64,000 nt of DNA from Scleromatobacter sp039920745 (GTDB lineage Bacteria; Pseudomonadota; Gammaproteobacteria; Burkholderiales; Burkholderiaceae_C). The translations under genes and the position numbers were made by a program. The notes beneath the pieces are model-generated. The model ran no database searches, had not been told where the DNA came from, and was given only the letters and a program-made list of their open reading frames with translations. Every line of letters starts with the position of its first letter. Position 1 is the first letter of the stretch. This document shows, piece after piece, positions 17,935 to 26,848 of the stretch. The stretch lies in the NCBI GenBank assembly GCA_039920745.1, contig JBDSDD010000022.1, positions 49,461 through 113,460 of the forward strand, given 5' to 3'.

Positions 17935-18288
17935 ATGATCCCAGTTCCCCAAGTCAACGAGCTTCAGCAGACGCCCAAGGATTTCCTGCCGTTCGACGCA
18001 GCGCTGGCCGCACGCCCGGCGCGCGCGAACCGGTCGTCGATCGCGGGCTTCAGCACCACGCACATGCAGGCCGACGAGCTCGGCGTCGGCGCGTTGCTGC
18101 GCTTCAAGTCGATGATGGCCGTCGAAGGGCAGACCGTGCACCTGGCGCGTCTTTGCTACGACAAGCTGTATGCCTATGAACGCATCGCCGCCGCCCACAC
18201 GAGCAGCGACGAGAACCTGCGCCGCCTGGCGCTGGAGCTGTTCCAGATCTACCACCGGCGCGAGTCGGCGGGCATGGCGTCGCAGTGA
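17935..18288 (+). CDS. Small hypothetical protein
   Basis: 117 residues. The start ATG at 17935 is supported by GGAGG at 17922-17926. No signal peptide or membrane segment; mostly helical, with a LARLCYDKLYAYERIAAAHT segment. I do not recognise the family. It lies 10 bases upstream of the DUF1801 gene, so the two are probably co-transcribed after the terminator at 17827. Confidence 0.55.
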   Translation: MIPVPQVNELQQTPKDFLPFDAALAARPARANRSSIAGFSTTHMQADELGVGALLRFKSMMAVEGQTVHLARLCYDKLYAYERIAAAHTSSDENLRRLALELFQIYHRRESAGMASQ

Positions 18289-18297
18289 CCGGTTTCC

Positions 18298-18687
18298 ATG
18301 CGTAAAGCTCAGCAGACTCGCTCGCTGGTCGCGGCGTGGTTCGACTTCCTGGCGCCGGACGAGGTGCCCGTGGCGCAGGCGATCCACAAGGCGATCCGTG
18401 CGACCGTGGCCGATCTCACCGAGACCATTCGCCAAGGCAACCTGCTGATGTCGATGAACGGCGAGCCGCTGCTGGCGATCGCACCCGCGCGCGGCCAGGT
18501 GAACCTGCTGATCTTCAATGGCACCGAGGTCGAGGCCTCGCTCGGCCCACTCGAAGGCGTCGGCCGGCGCCAGCGCCAGGTGTCGTTCCCCAGTTCCAGC
18601 CCGGTGGACGTGGCGCGCGTCGAGGTCATCGCGCGCGCGAGCGCCGAGGTGGCGCGCAAGCAGCAGACGGACGTCGGCCACCACTGA
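18298..18687 (+). CDS. DUF1801 (YdhG-like) domain protein
   Basis: 129 residues. The central pattern APARGQVNLLIFNGTEV, then GPLEGVGRRQRQVSF, matches the DUF1801 fold, a small alpha/beta domain often found in stand-alone cytosolic proteins of unknown function. No catalytic motif is evident. It follows the 117-residue hypothetical gene closely. Confidence 0.7.
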   Translation: MRKAQQTRSLVAAWFDFLAPDEVPVAQAIHKAIRATVADLTETIRQGNLLMSMNGEPLLAIAPARGQVNLLIFNGTEVEASLGPLEGVGRRQRQVSFPSSSPVDVARVEVIARASAEVARKQQTDVGHH

Positions 18688-18761
18688 GAGGCCCTGGCGC
18701 CAGGAACGAAAGGCGGGACGCGTGACGCGTCGCCGCCGGTTGTCATTTCAGGCGGGACGGC

Positions 18762-19418
18762 TCAGGCCGTAGCGACCGTGAACCGGGCACGCACGTGCTT
18801 GGGCCTCTCGATCTCGTCGACGATCGCGATGGCCATGTCGGCTACCGAGATGCCAGCGGGGGTGGGGCCGGCCATCAGCAGATCGTCGCCACCGACGCGG
18901 TACTTGCCGGTGCGCTCGCCCGGGGCCAGCAGGGCCGGCGGGCTGAGGAAAGTCCAGTCGAGCGCGGTGTTGCCGCGCAGCGCGGTCAACGCGTCGCGCG
19001 CGGCCTTGGCACCGGGGATGATGTTGGCGGGCACGTGGGACGCGAACTCGGGCGTGTCCACCATCTGCACGCCGGGCGCCACATACAGGCTGCCGGCGCC
19101 GCCCACCACCAGCAGGCGCTTGACACCGGACTTCTCGACGCCGGCGTCGATGGCCGCGCTGCCCTTCATGAACTGCGCGTAGAGGTCCGGCACGTCCCAG
19201 CCCGGGTTGAACGCCGAGATCACGGCGTCGTGGCCCTTGACGGCGGCGGCGACGGCGACCGCGTCACTGGCGTCCAGCACCTGGGCGCTCAGCATCGGTT
19301 GGGCGGCGAGCTTGGCCGGGTTGCGCACCAGCGCGGTGACTTGGTGGTCGCGTTGCAGCAGTTCGGCGAGGACGGCGGTGCCGACGAAGCCGGTGGCACC
19401 GATCAGGGCGATCTTCAT
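18762..19418 (-). CDS. NAD(P)-dependent oxidoreductase, atypical SDR (NmrA-like)
   Basis: 218 residues. Begins MKIALIGATGFVGTAVLAEL, the GxxGxxG dinucleotide-binding motif of atypical short-chain dehydrogenases, followed by VTALVRNPAKL, typical of the NAD(P)H-binding/YwnB-like group. No Tyr-x-x-x-Lys catalytic pair is obvious, so it may sense or bind NADPH rather than act as a dehydrogenase. It is divergent from a LysR gene, a frequent regulator-target pairing. Confidence 0.85.
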   Translation of the reverse strand: MKIALIGATGFVGTAVLAELLQRDHQVTALVRNPAKLAAQPMLSAQVLDASDAVAVAAAVKGHDAVISAFNPGWDVPDLYAQFMKGSAAIDAGVEKSGVKRLLVVGGAGSLYVAPGVQMVDTPEFASHVPANIIPGAKAARDALTALRGNTALDWTFLSPPALLAPGERTGKYRVGGDDLLMAGPTPAGISVADMAIAIVDEIERPKHVRARFTVATA

Positions 19419-19536
19419 GGGTTCTCCAGGATGTCAGAAGGAATGGTGCAACGATACCGGCTTCACAATCGGGGTGGCAGCGGGGTAAATTTGCCATCAC
19501 CTTGAAGCTGAACTTACAAATAGCGGAAAAATTTGA

Positions 19537-20541
19537 ATGGACAACTTGAAGCCCTTGGCCGTTTTTGCCGAGGTCGTCGACGCCGGCTCGATGAGCGGGG
19601 CGGCGCGACGCCTCGGGATGAGCCCGTCCGCCGTCAGCCAGACGATCCGCGCCCTGGAGCAGCAGGGTGGCGTGACGCTGCTGCACCGCTCGACGCGCAA
19701 ACTGGCGCTCACCGAGGCGGGCGAGCGCTACTACCCGCACTGCCAGCGCATGCTGGAGGCCGCTCGCGCCGCCGCACAGTCGCTGCAGCAGGCGCGCGAC
19801 GCGCCGACGGGCGAACTGAGGGTCTCGGCGCCGGTCGGCTTCGCCATCCACATCGCCCCCGCGCTCGCGCCGCTGCTGGACGAGGCACCGCAACTGCGGC
19901 TGCGGCTGCTGGTGGACGACGCGATGATCGACCTGATCGACGCCCGCATCGACGTCGCGATCCGCATCGGACGCATGGCCGACTCCAACTGGGTTGCGCG
20001 CCGACTGTGCGACTTCGAGATGATCCTGTGCGCGTCGCCCGACTACCTCGCGCGCTGGGGCATGCCCGCCACGCCGCAGCACCTGCAGGCGCATCAGTGG
20101 CTCGCGTTCGGCCGCGAGTTGCCGGTCGATCCCCCGCATGACAGCCTGGCCGGCCCCGCCATCGCCGCGCCGCGCGGTCACGCCAAGGGCGCGTTCGCCA
20201 CGTCGCAGCCCGCCACGATGGCGCTGGACATGCACGCACCCGACGGCGAGCGCCACGCCCTGCGGGTGCAGGCGCGCATCGCCAGCAACAACCAGGTCTC
20301 TCTGCAGCAGATGTGCGAGCACGGCCTGGGCATCGCAGTGCTCGGCCACTCGGACGTCTCGCCCGCGCTCGCGCGAGGCGAGCTGGTGCGCGTGCTGCCG
20401 CAGTGGCGCTTCGGCTCGATGCCGGTGTGGGCCGTCACGCCGCGGCGCGACGAGGCCGAGGCGGCCAAGGTGCGCCGGGCGGTCGACTGCCTGAAGCGCT
20501 ACTTCGCGGCCTTGCCGGCGACGGCCGACGCCGCGGCCTGA
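19537..20541 (+). CDS. LysR-family transcriptional regulator
   Basis: 334 residues. An N-terminal winged helix-turn-helix (VFAEVVDAGSMSGAARRLGM, SPSAVSQTIRALEQQ) is followed by a type-2 periplasmic-binding effector domain. It is of the CrgA/PecT-like subgroup that often controls a divergent oxidoreductase gene, here 18762-19418. A ~25-residue low-complexity insert around residues 200-225 makes it longer than usual (~300). Its last 43 bases overlap the converging YihY gene. Confidence 0.85.
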   Translation: MDNLKPLAVFAEVVDAGSMSGAARRLGMSPSAVSQTIRALEQQGGVTLLHRSTRKLALTEAGERYYPHCQRMLEAARAAAQSLQQARDAPTGELRVSAPVGFAIHIAPALAPLLDEAPQLRLRLLVDDAMIDLIDARIDVAIRIGRMADSNWVARRLCDFEMILCASPDYLARWGMPATPQHLQAHQWLAFGRELPVDPPHDSLAGPAIAAPRGHAKGAFATSQPATMALDMHAPDGERHALRVQARIASNNQVSLQQMCEHGLGIAVLGHSDVSPALARGELVRVLPQWRFGSMPVWAVTPRRDEAEAAKVRRAVDCLKRYFAALPATADAAA

Positions 20542-21413
20542 GCTTGCCGGCGCAGCTGGCACAGCGGCTGCGCCTTGGCTGCCACCTGCACGCCGAACAG
20601 CACGCAGCACCACGCGACGAACATCCACAGCAGGAAGGCCGGGATGCAGGCCAGCGCGCCGTACGCCGACAGCGACACCGAGTGGCTGAAGTACAGCGCG
20701 CAACCCTGCCACGAGCCCCACGCGGCGATGCCGGCGGCCAGCGAGCCGAACGCGCTGGCGCGCCAGCTCAGGCAGTAGCCGGAAAACGCCCGCAGCGTGA
20801 CCAGCAGCACCACGCCGGTCAGCACGAACGGATAGTTGATGCGCGAGAAGTCACCCGGCAGCAGCGCCAGCAGCGCGGCCAGTGGATGGAGCAGGCCGAA
20901 GGCGACGAGCGCGAGCGTGGGCGCCAGCACGAGGAACGCGCAGTAGTGCAGCAGGCTGGTGGTGAGCGATCCTTTGACGCCGCAGATCTTCTGGATGTGG
21001 CCTTCCAGCTCGCGCGCCATCAGCACCAAGGTCAGGCAGAAGCCGGCCAGGCCCAGGACGCCGATGTTCTGCGTCACCTGCGACGCGGCCTGCAGCATCA
21101 GGTTGACGACGTCGCGGCTCTGCGCCGGCAGCAGGTATTGCGCGAGCACGCTTTCGAAGTCGGCCCGCGTGGCCTCGGACACGCCGTAGAAGTTCATCAC
21201 GCGCAGGCCCACGGTCATCAGCGGAACCAGCGCCAGCACGGACGTGAACGCCAGCGAGCTCGCGCGGATCAGCGCCTCTTCGGTGACGAACGCGAACAAG
21301 GCATCCCAGACGACCTGGGCGGCGAGGATCAAGCGGTGAACGGGGCGACGCCAGCTCCAGCCGTCCTGCGCCGGATCGGGCGCGGACAGCTGCAGCAGCT
21401 TCCAGAATTCCAT
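20499..21413 (-). CDS. YihY/ribonuclease BN-like membrane protein
   Basis: 304 residues from ATG 21413. Inner-membrane protein with about six hydrophobic helices (e.g. SLAFTSVLALVPLMTVGLRV, IGVLGLAGFCLTLVLMA). Family motifs are visible: the SLAFTSVLALVPL start of the domain and LLWMFVAWCCVLFGVQVAA near the end. Once called RNase BN, the family is no longer thought to be a nuclease; its role is unknown. The 3' end overlaps the LysR gene by 43 bases tail to tail, so transcripts are mutually antisense there. Confidence 0.85.
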   Translation of the reverse strand: MEFWKLLQLSAPDPAQDGWSWRRPVHRLILAAQVVWDALFAFVTEEALIRASSLAFTSVLALVPLMTVGLRVMNFYGVSEATRADFESVLAQYLLPAQSRDVVNLMLQAASQVTQNIGVLGLAGFCLTLVLMARELEGHIQKICGVKGSLTTSLLHYCAFLVLAPTLALVAFGLLHPLAALLALLPGDFSRINYPFVLTGVVLLVTLRAFSGYCLSWRASAFGSLAAGIAAWGSWQGCALYFSHSVSLSAYGALACIPAFLLWMFVAWCCVLFGVQVAAKAQPLCQLRRQAQAAASAVAGKAAK

Positions 21414-21577
21414 CAACGGGAGGAGGTGGGGCCGAGCGCAGGAGCCGCCGGAGAGGCCCGCGCGAGTCGGCATCAAGGCCTGTCAGGACGATCGGGGTCT
21501 GAGTGTCGCACTGTGGAAGAGTTCCATGAGGCGCGACCACGGCCTGCCGGGAGCCGCGAGCGGGCCCCTGCGCCGCG

Positions 21578-22051
21578 TCAGCAGCCGGCGCCTGCCGTGG
21601 CGATCGGCCCGCAGCGCGTCACGAAGCGACCCTTGACCACTGCCGCCAGTTCCGCGGAACTGACCAGGCGATGGGCGCGGCACACGGTCTGCGCGCCGGA
21701 CACGTAGACCCGTGGGCCGGCCTGCACCAGCCCGAGGTGCTCGCGTTCGTAGTTCAGCACGGGGCCACCGGCCAGGTTCAGCGTCAGCTTGCAGTGTTCC
21801 GGCGCGGTGCCGCTGGCCGGGGTGCAGGCCAGGTGGATGGAATCGAATGCGCCGTCGGCGTCGATGTCGACGTCGTTCAGGTCGATCGCGCCGCCCGCCG
21901 GATTGCGCGGCACGAGATTGACCAGCGTCAGCGCGCCGCCCTTGCCGTCGAACGCCCGGCACAGGGCGCCGCGCTCGGGCTCCTGCGCGTGCAGCGAGGC
22001 CGTGGCCAGCAGCGCGGCCAACGCGAAAGCCTTCGCAGCGTCGGAGTTCAT
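21578..22051 (-). CDS. Secreted protein of unknown function
   Basis: 157 residues from ATG 22051. The N-terminal signal peptide ends at LHAQ. The mature part contains four or five Cys residues, including the C-terminal CGPIATAGAGC, suggesting disulphides in the periplasm. A NDVDIDADGAFDSI stretch resembles a Ca-binding or dockerin-like acidic loop, but a single loop is weak evidence. Family not recognised. Confidence 0.6.
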   Translation of the reverse strand: MNSDAAKAFALAALLATASLHAQEPERGALCRAFDGKGGALTLVNLVPRNPAGGAIDLNDVDIDADGAFDSIHLACTPASGTAPEHCKLTLNLAGGPVLNYEREHLGLVQAGPRVYVSGAQTVCRAHRLVSSAELAAVVKGRFVTRCGPIATAGAGC

Positions 22052-22261
22052 GACGAGAATGTACCCGGCCTGGGGACGCGGTTCATGACATTGCGGATTC
22101 CCCGCGAATCGCAGGCCGCGAGCGTGATTTCCGTCTCGTTCGCGGGGCGACGCAGACGTGTTGCTTGACCGCCAGGCCACCCGCAACGCCCGCGCGTCGA
22201 CCAAGGCGTGATGCCGCGACGCTCAGTTGCTGGCCTCGCACACCGCATCGCAGCATGGCCC

Positions 22262-23413
22262 TCAGGTCGGGAACGTGCCGGGCAGCAGGATGTCGCGGGT
22301 CACGTTCTGGATGTCGCGGTGGCCGCAGAACGCCATCGTGATGTCCATCTCGTTGCGCAGGATCTCCAGGCAGCGCGTGACCCCTTGCTCGCCCATGGCG
22401 CCCAGGCCATACAGGAACGGCCGGCCGATCATGGTGCCGCGGGCGCCGAGCGCGACGGCCTTGAGGACGTCCTGGCCCGAGCGGATGCCGCCGTCCATCC
22501 ACACCTCGATCGCCTTGCCGACCGCGTCGACGATGGGCGGCAGCGCTTCGATCGAGCTGGGCGCGCCATCGAGCTGGCGGCCGCCGTGGTTCGACACGAC
22601 CAGCGCGTCGGCGCCGGAGTTGGCGGCCAGCCTCGCGTCCTCGACGTCCATGATGCCCTTGAGGATCAGCTTGCCGCCCCAGCGCTTCTTGACCCATTCG
22701 ACGTCGGCCCAGCTCAGTGCCGGGTCGAACTGCGTGGCCGTCCATTCGGACAGCCGGCTGATGTCGCCGACGCCGTCGACATGGCCGACGATATTGCCGA
22801 AGGAGCGCCGCTTCGTGCCCAGCATGCCCAGGCACCAGCGCGGCTTGGTCGCGAGGTTGATCAGGTTGGCGATGGTGGGCTTGGGCGGCGCGGACAGGCC
22901 GTTGCGCACGTCCTTGTGGCGCTGGCCGAGGATCTGCAGATCGAGCGTGAGCACCAGCGCGCCGCACTTCGCGACCCGGGCGCGTTCGATCAGGCGCTCG
23001 ATGAAAGCGCGGTCGCGCATCATGTAGAGCTGGAACCAGAACGGCGCCTTGGTGTGCGTGGCGATGTCCTCGATCGAGCAGATGCTCATCGTCGACAGCG
23101 TGAACGGCACGCCGAACTTCTCGGCCGCGCGCGCGGCCAGGATCTCGCCGTCGGCGTGCTGCATGCCGGTGAGGCCAGTGGGCGCCAGCGCGACCGGCAT
23201 GCGCGCCGGCACGCCGACCATCGTCGTCGCCAGGGTGCGGTTCTCCATGTTGACCGCCACGCGCTGGCGCAGCTTGATCTTGTGAAAGTCGCTCTCGTTG
23301 GCGCGGTAGGTGCCTTCGGTCCACGAGCCCGAATCGGCGTAGTCGTAGAACATGCGCGGCACGCGCTTCTGGGCCAGGACGCGCAGGTCTTCGATGCAGG
23401 TGATCACGGTCAT
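22262..23413 (-). CDS. lldD: FMN-dependent alpha-hydroxy-acid dehydrogenase (L-lactate dehydrogenase type)
   Basis: 383 residues. Oxidises L-lactate or a similar 2-hydroxy acid to the 2-oxo acid, passing electrons to the quinone pool. The (beta/alpha)8 FMN fold shows the N-terminal RVPRMFYDYADSGSW, the FMN strand PVALAPTGLTG, ALVLTLDLQILGQR, the catalytic His/Arg motif SNHGGRQLDGAPS, and the phosphate-binding DGGIRSGQD with GRPFLYGL. Paralogues act on glycolate or mandelate, so the substrate is not certain. Confidence 0.88.
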   Translation of the reverse strand: MTVITCIEDLRVLAQKRVPRMFYDYADSGSWTEGTYRANESDFHKIKLRQRVAVNMENRTLATTMVGVPARMPVALAPTGLTGMQHADGEILAARAAEKFGVPFTLSTMSICSIEDIATHTKAPFWFQLYMMRDRAFIERLIERARVAKCGALVLTLDLQILGQRHKDVRNGLSAPPKPTIANLINLATKPRWCLGMLGTKRRSFGNIVGHVDGVGDISRLSEWTATQFDPALSWADVEWVKKRWGGKLILKGIMDVEDARLAANSGADALVVSNHGGRQLDGAPSSIEALPPIVDAVGKAIEVWMDGGIRSGQDVLKAVALGARGTMIGRPFLYGLGAMGEQGVTRCLEILRNEMDITMAFCGHRDIQNVTRDILLPGTFPT

Positions 23414-23652
23414 GTCGTCGCTGGTCTCCGCGCCCTCCGGCGTGCCGTGATGGTAGCGCGGGGACGGCCGTCGTGCCCGGGGTCGGACGTCAGTGCCGTG
23501 TCAGTGCGCGGCAGCCTGTGAACCCGCGAATGCAGCGCGCCTGCGTGGCAGGCGGCGCGAAGCGCCGATGTCGTGCTGGGCGGCCTGGGTGGACGCTCGT
23601 GCAGGCTCGCCTCTATCATCTGGCTCACACGAGATTTTTGGGGAGCTCCAGC

Positions 23653-24207
23653 ATGGCCACCGTCCGCACCGGCAACCGGTCCGTCCTCCTCGTCGTCGAC
23701 TTCCAGGTCGACGTGGTCAAGAACGCCTGGGACGCCGCGCGCGTCGGCGCCAACGTCGCCCGCGTGGTCGAGCGGGCGCGCGCACAAGGCGTGCCGGTGC
23801 TGTGGGTGCAGCACGAGGACGACGACCGGCCGCGCGGCAGTCCCCAGTGGCAGTTCGTGCCCGAACTCGTGCCGGTCGACGGCGAGTTTCGCGTCTACAA
23901 GCGCTACAACTCGGCCTTCGAGGAGACGTCGCTCGAGCCGGAGCTGGCGCGTCTCGGCGCGACGCACATCGTGCTTGCCGGGGCGATGACCACCTGGTGT
24001 ATCCGCACCAATGCCTACGCGACGCTGGAACGCGGCTATGACCTGACGCTGGTCAGCGACGCGCACACCACCATCGACATCGCCCGCGACGACGGCACGG
24101 TGGTGGAGGCCGAAGGCATCGTCGACGACCTCAATCTCGCGATGACCTGGCAGGACTATCCGGGCCGCAAGTCGGGCATCGCCAAGGCTGGCGAGATCGC
24201 CTTCTAG
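23653..24207 (+). CDS. Cysteine hydrolase, isochorismatase family
   Basis: 184 residues from ATG 23653, with GGGGAG at 23640-23645. Isochorismatase-like hydrolase fold. The catalytic Asp lies in LLVVDFQVD, the Lys in RVYKRYNSAFEET, and the Cys in GAMTTWCIRTNAYATLERGYD. Such enzymes act on N-carbamoyl compounds, nicotinamide or ureido acids; the substrate is unknown here. The TAG stop overlaps the dinB stop on the other strand (bases 24204-24207). Confidence 0.85.
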   Translation: MATVRTGNRSVLLVVDFQVDVVKNAWDAARVGANVARVVERARAQGVPVLWVQHEDDDRPRGSPQWQFVPELVPVDGEFRVYKRYNSAFEETSLEPELARLGATHIVLAGAMTTWCIRTNAYATLERGYDLTLVSDAHTTIDIARDDGTVVEAEGIVDDLNLAMTWQDYPGRKSGIAKAGEIAF

Positions 24208-25457
24208 AACAAGGTCGGCTCGTCCGGCCGCTCGTCCTCGACCTGCTTCGGCTTGGCCGTGCTCGCCTGCCGGCCGGACGCTCCCTTCGCGTAACGCGCG
24301 GGCGCGCTTGCGGTTGCACCCGGGCGCGAAAGCCCGCCCACGCGCACCCCCAGCAGCCGCAGCCGCCGCGTCAGGTCGACGCGCTTCAGGCACAGGCCGG
24401 CGAGCTGGCGGATCTCGGCCGGGTCGGCGGTGGGGATGCTGATCGACTGGTCACGGGTCACCGTCTTGAAGTCGTCGAAGCGCAGCTTGATGCCGATCGT
24501 GCGGCCGACGTAGCCCTTGCGCGACAGGTCGGCCGCCACCTGCGTGCACAGCTGCGTGAAGACGGCGCCGAGCTCCGCCTTGTCGCGCTTGGCGTGCAGG
24601 TCGCGGTCGAAGGTGGTCTCGCGGCTCATCGACACCGGCTCGCTGCTGGTGACCACCGGCCGCTCATCGATGCCGCGCGACACGTCGTGCAGCCACTGCG
24701 CGGTGTTGGCGGTGAAGTGCTGCACCAGCCAGTCCATGTCGCGCGCGGCCAGCTCGCCGATGGTGTGGATGCCGAGAGAGTCGAGGCGTGCGCCGGCCTT
24801 CGGTCCGATGCCGTTGACGCGGCGCACCGGCAGCGACCAGATGCGGGTCGGCAGGTCGTCCATCGTCAGCACCGTCAGGCCGTTGGGCTTGTCGAGTTCC
24901 GACGCGATCTTGGACAGCAGCTTGTTGGGCGTCACGCCCACCGAGCAGGTGAGGCCGGTGGCGCGGTGCACGTTGTTCTTGAGCTCCTGCGCGAACGCGC
25001 GCACGCCGCCCAGCGGGTCGTGGCCGATGGTGTCGCGGATGCCGGGAATGTCGGTCAGGTCGATGTAGATCTCGTCGATGCCGCGATCCTCGATCACCGG
25101 CGCGAGCTCGGCCACCGCGGCCTTGAACTTGCGCGAGTAGAGCCGGTAGCTGTCGAAGTCCATCGGCAGCAGGATCGCGTGCGGCGCCAGCGCGGCCGCC
25201 TTCATCATGCCCATGCCGGAGAACACGCCGAAGGCGCGCGCCTCATAGGTGGACGTGGTGACGACGCCGCGGCCCACGTAGTCCTCCAGCAGCGAGAACT
25301 TGAGCTTGCCGTCCTCCTGCATCAGCGGCGTGTGGCGGCGCCCGCCGCCCACGACCGCCGCCAGGCCTCGAATCATCGGGTAACGCAGCAATTCGACGGA
25401 CGCATAGAACGCATCCATGTCGAGGTGCGCGATCACGCGGGGCAGCGGGTGGCTCAT
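24204..25457 (-). CDS. dinB: DNA polymerase IV (Y-family, DinB)
   Basis: 417 residues. Error-prone translesion polymerase. Y-family palm motifs are visible: HLDMDAFYASVE near residue 11 (metal Asp pair) and DEIYIDLTD. The helix-hairpin-helix GIGPKAGARLDSLGI and the little-finger region follow. The C-terminus (DEPTLF) resembles a beta-clamp binding peptide. ATG 25457 was chosen because the conserved N-terminus starts right there. A consensus LexA box lies 10 bases upstream, so SOS control is likely. Confidence 0.95.
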   Translation of the reverse strand: MSHPLPRVIAHLDMDAFYASVELLRYPMIRGLAAVVGGGRRHTPLMQEDGKLKFSLLEDYVGRGVVTTSTYEARAFGVFSGMGMMKAAALAPHAILLPMDFDSYRLYSRKFKAAVAELAPVIEDRGIDEIYIDLTDIPGIRDTIGHDPLGGVRAFAQELKNNVHRATGLTCSVGVTPNKLLSKIASELDKPNGLTVLTMDDLPTRIWSLPVRRVNGIGPKAGARLDSLGIHTIGELAARDMDWLVQHFTANTAQWLHDVSRGIDERPVVTSSEPVSMSRETTFDRDLHAKRDKAELGAVFTQLCTQVAADLSRKGYVGRTIGIKLRFDDFKTVTRDQSISIPTADPAEIRQLAGLCLKRVDLTRRLRLLGVRVGGLSRPGATASAPARYAKGASGRQASTAKPKQVEDERPDEPTLF

Positions 25458-25467
25458 GGCCGCTATT

Positions 25468-25483
25468 CTGTATGAAAGCACAG
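25468..25483 (-). promoter_or_regulatory. LexA (SOS) box upstream of dinB
   Basis: CTGTATGAAAGCACAG matches the CTGT-N8-ACAG LexA consensus at all eight fixed positions. It lies 10 bases 5' of the dinB start codon on the minus strand, where bound LexA would block transcription of the leader. Confidence 0.8.
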
Positions 25484-25542
25484 GGATTTTGCGTCCAGCG
25501 CGGGCGCGAACGTCGATACACGTCTTCACAACTTGACTACAA

Positions 25543-25566
25543 ATGTGTGAAATGCACATCTATACT
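25543..25566 (+). promoter_or_regulatory. Inverted repeat and -10-like element upstream of DUF5666 gene
   Basis: ATGTG-N7-CACAT (25543-25559) is a perfect 5-bp inverted repeat directly before TATACT (25561-25566), a good -10 match. TTGACT at 25533 is 22 bases from this -10, too far for standard sigma-70 spacing, so an activator or repressor may bind the repeat. The binding protein is unknown. Confidence 0.4.
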
Positions 25567-25602
25567 GATTCGACACATTCACCGGATTCCAGGAGACCTG
25601 CC

Positions 25603-26829
25603 ATGACGCTCCCGACCTTCTCGCTCCGCTCCCGCCGCACCTCGGCCTGGGCTGCGCTGTCCGCCTCGCTCGCCGGCGTCGTCGTCCTTGCCGCTTGCGG
25701 CGGTGGCGGTTCCGACACCCCGGCCGGCACGCCCACCCCGCCCACGACGACGGCCGCCTCGGTCTACGCGTCCGGCCCGGTCACCGGCTTCGGCTCGATC
25801 ATCATCAACGGCGTGCGCTTCGACGACAGCGCCGCCGCCATCTCGGACGACGACGGCCGCGTGATGGTCGAGGCCGAGATCCACCTGGGCTTCCAGGTCG
25901 AGATCGAGGGCCTGCACGGCAGCGACGACAGCCACGGCTTCGCCCACGCGATCCACGTCCACAGCGCGCTGATCGGCCCGGTCAGCGTGGTCGACACGAC
26001 CGCCGGCACGTTGACGGTGCTGGGCCAGACGGTCACGGTCAACGCGCAGACCGCGTTCGACACGGCGCTCGCCAGCGGCCTGGCCAGCGTCACCCCTGGC
26101 GCGGTCATCCAGGTGCACGGCCAGTTCGACAACGCGTCGAGCAGCTATGTCGCCACCCGCATCGAGCTCGACGCCACCGCCACGCACTACAAGATCCGCG
26201 GCACGATCACGGCACTCGACACCACCGCCAAGACGTTGAGCATCGGCCCGACTGCGGTCGACTTCAGCACCACGACGGGCGTGCCCACCGACCTGGCCGT
26301 GGGCAAGCTGGTCGCCATCCGCCTGGGCATCACCGCGGTCAGCGGCGTGTGGTCGGCCAACGCGATCTTCGACGGCCAGCACCTGCTGCACGACCACGAC
26401 GTCGCGCACCTGCGCGGCGTCATCAGCGCGTTCACCTCGGCCACGCAGTTCAGCGTCGATGGCAACCCGGTCGACGCGAGCAATGCGACGTTTCCGGAGG
26501 GCCACTCCGGCGTGGTGCTGGGCGCGACGGTGGAGGTCGAGGGCCAACTGGTCGACGGCGTCGTCGTCGCCCGCGTGGTGGGCGTCGAGGATGAGCACCA
26601 GCACGACGGTTCGCGCGTCGAGCTGCACGGCGCGATCAGCGCGCTCGACACCACGGCGCAGACCTTCGTCGTGCGCGGCGTCACGATCAGCTACGCCGGC
26701 ACGGTCGATTTCCACGAAGGCAGCTCGGCCACGCTGGCCAACGGCCTGTTCGTCGAGGTGCGCGGCGGCTTCTCCAGCGACGGCACGATGGTCGTCGCGA
26801 ACCGCATCGACCTGAAGCCCGCCGACTGA
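25603..26829 (+). CDS. DUF5666 repeat lipoprotein (first copy)
   Basis: 408 residues from ATG 25603, with AGGAG at 25591. The signal ends in a lipobox (VVLAACGG, Cys32), so it is a predicted lipoprotein. The body is a chain of about five beta-rich DUF5666 units. Each has a turn such as RGTITALDTTAKTLSIG followed by a VGKLVAIRLG-type strand, and the first begins with GPVTGFGSIIINGVRFDDS. Several His/Asp-rich loops (HLLHDHDVAHL, EDEHQHDGS) could bind metal; this is inference. A paralogue lies at 27934 beyond a DUF6502 gene. Function unknown. Confidence 0.8.
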   Translation: MTLPTFSLRSRRTSAWAALSASLAGVVVLAACGGGGSDTPAGTPTPPTTTAASVYASGPVTGFGSIIINGVRFDDSAAAISDDDGRVMVEAEIHLGFQVEIEGLHGSDDSHGFAHAIHVHSALIGPVSVVDTTAGTLTVLGQTVTVNAQTAFDTALASGLASVTPGAVIQVHGQFDNASSSYVATRIELDATATHYKIRGTITALDTTAKTLSIGPTAVDFSTTTGVPTDLAVGKLVAIRLGITAVSGVWSANAIFDGQHLLHDHDVAHLRGVISAFTSATQFSVDGNPVDASNATFPEGHSGVVLGATVEVEGQLVDGVVVARVVGVEDEHQHDGSRVELHGAISALDTTAQTFVVRGVTISYAGTVDFHEGSSATLANGLFVEVRGGFSSDGTMVVANRIDLKPAD

Positions 26830-26848
26830 GGACGCGGAGCGTGGCGAC

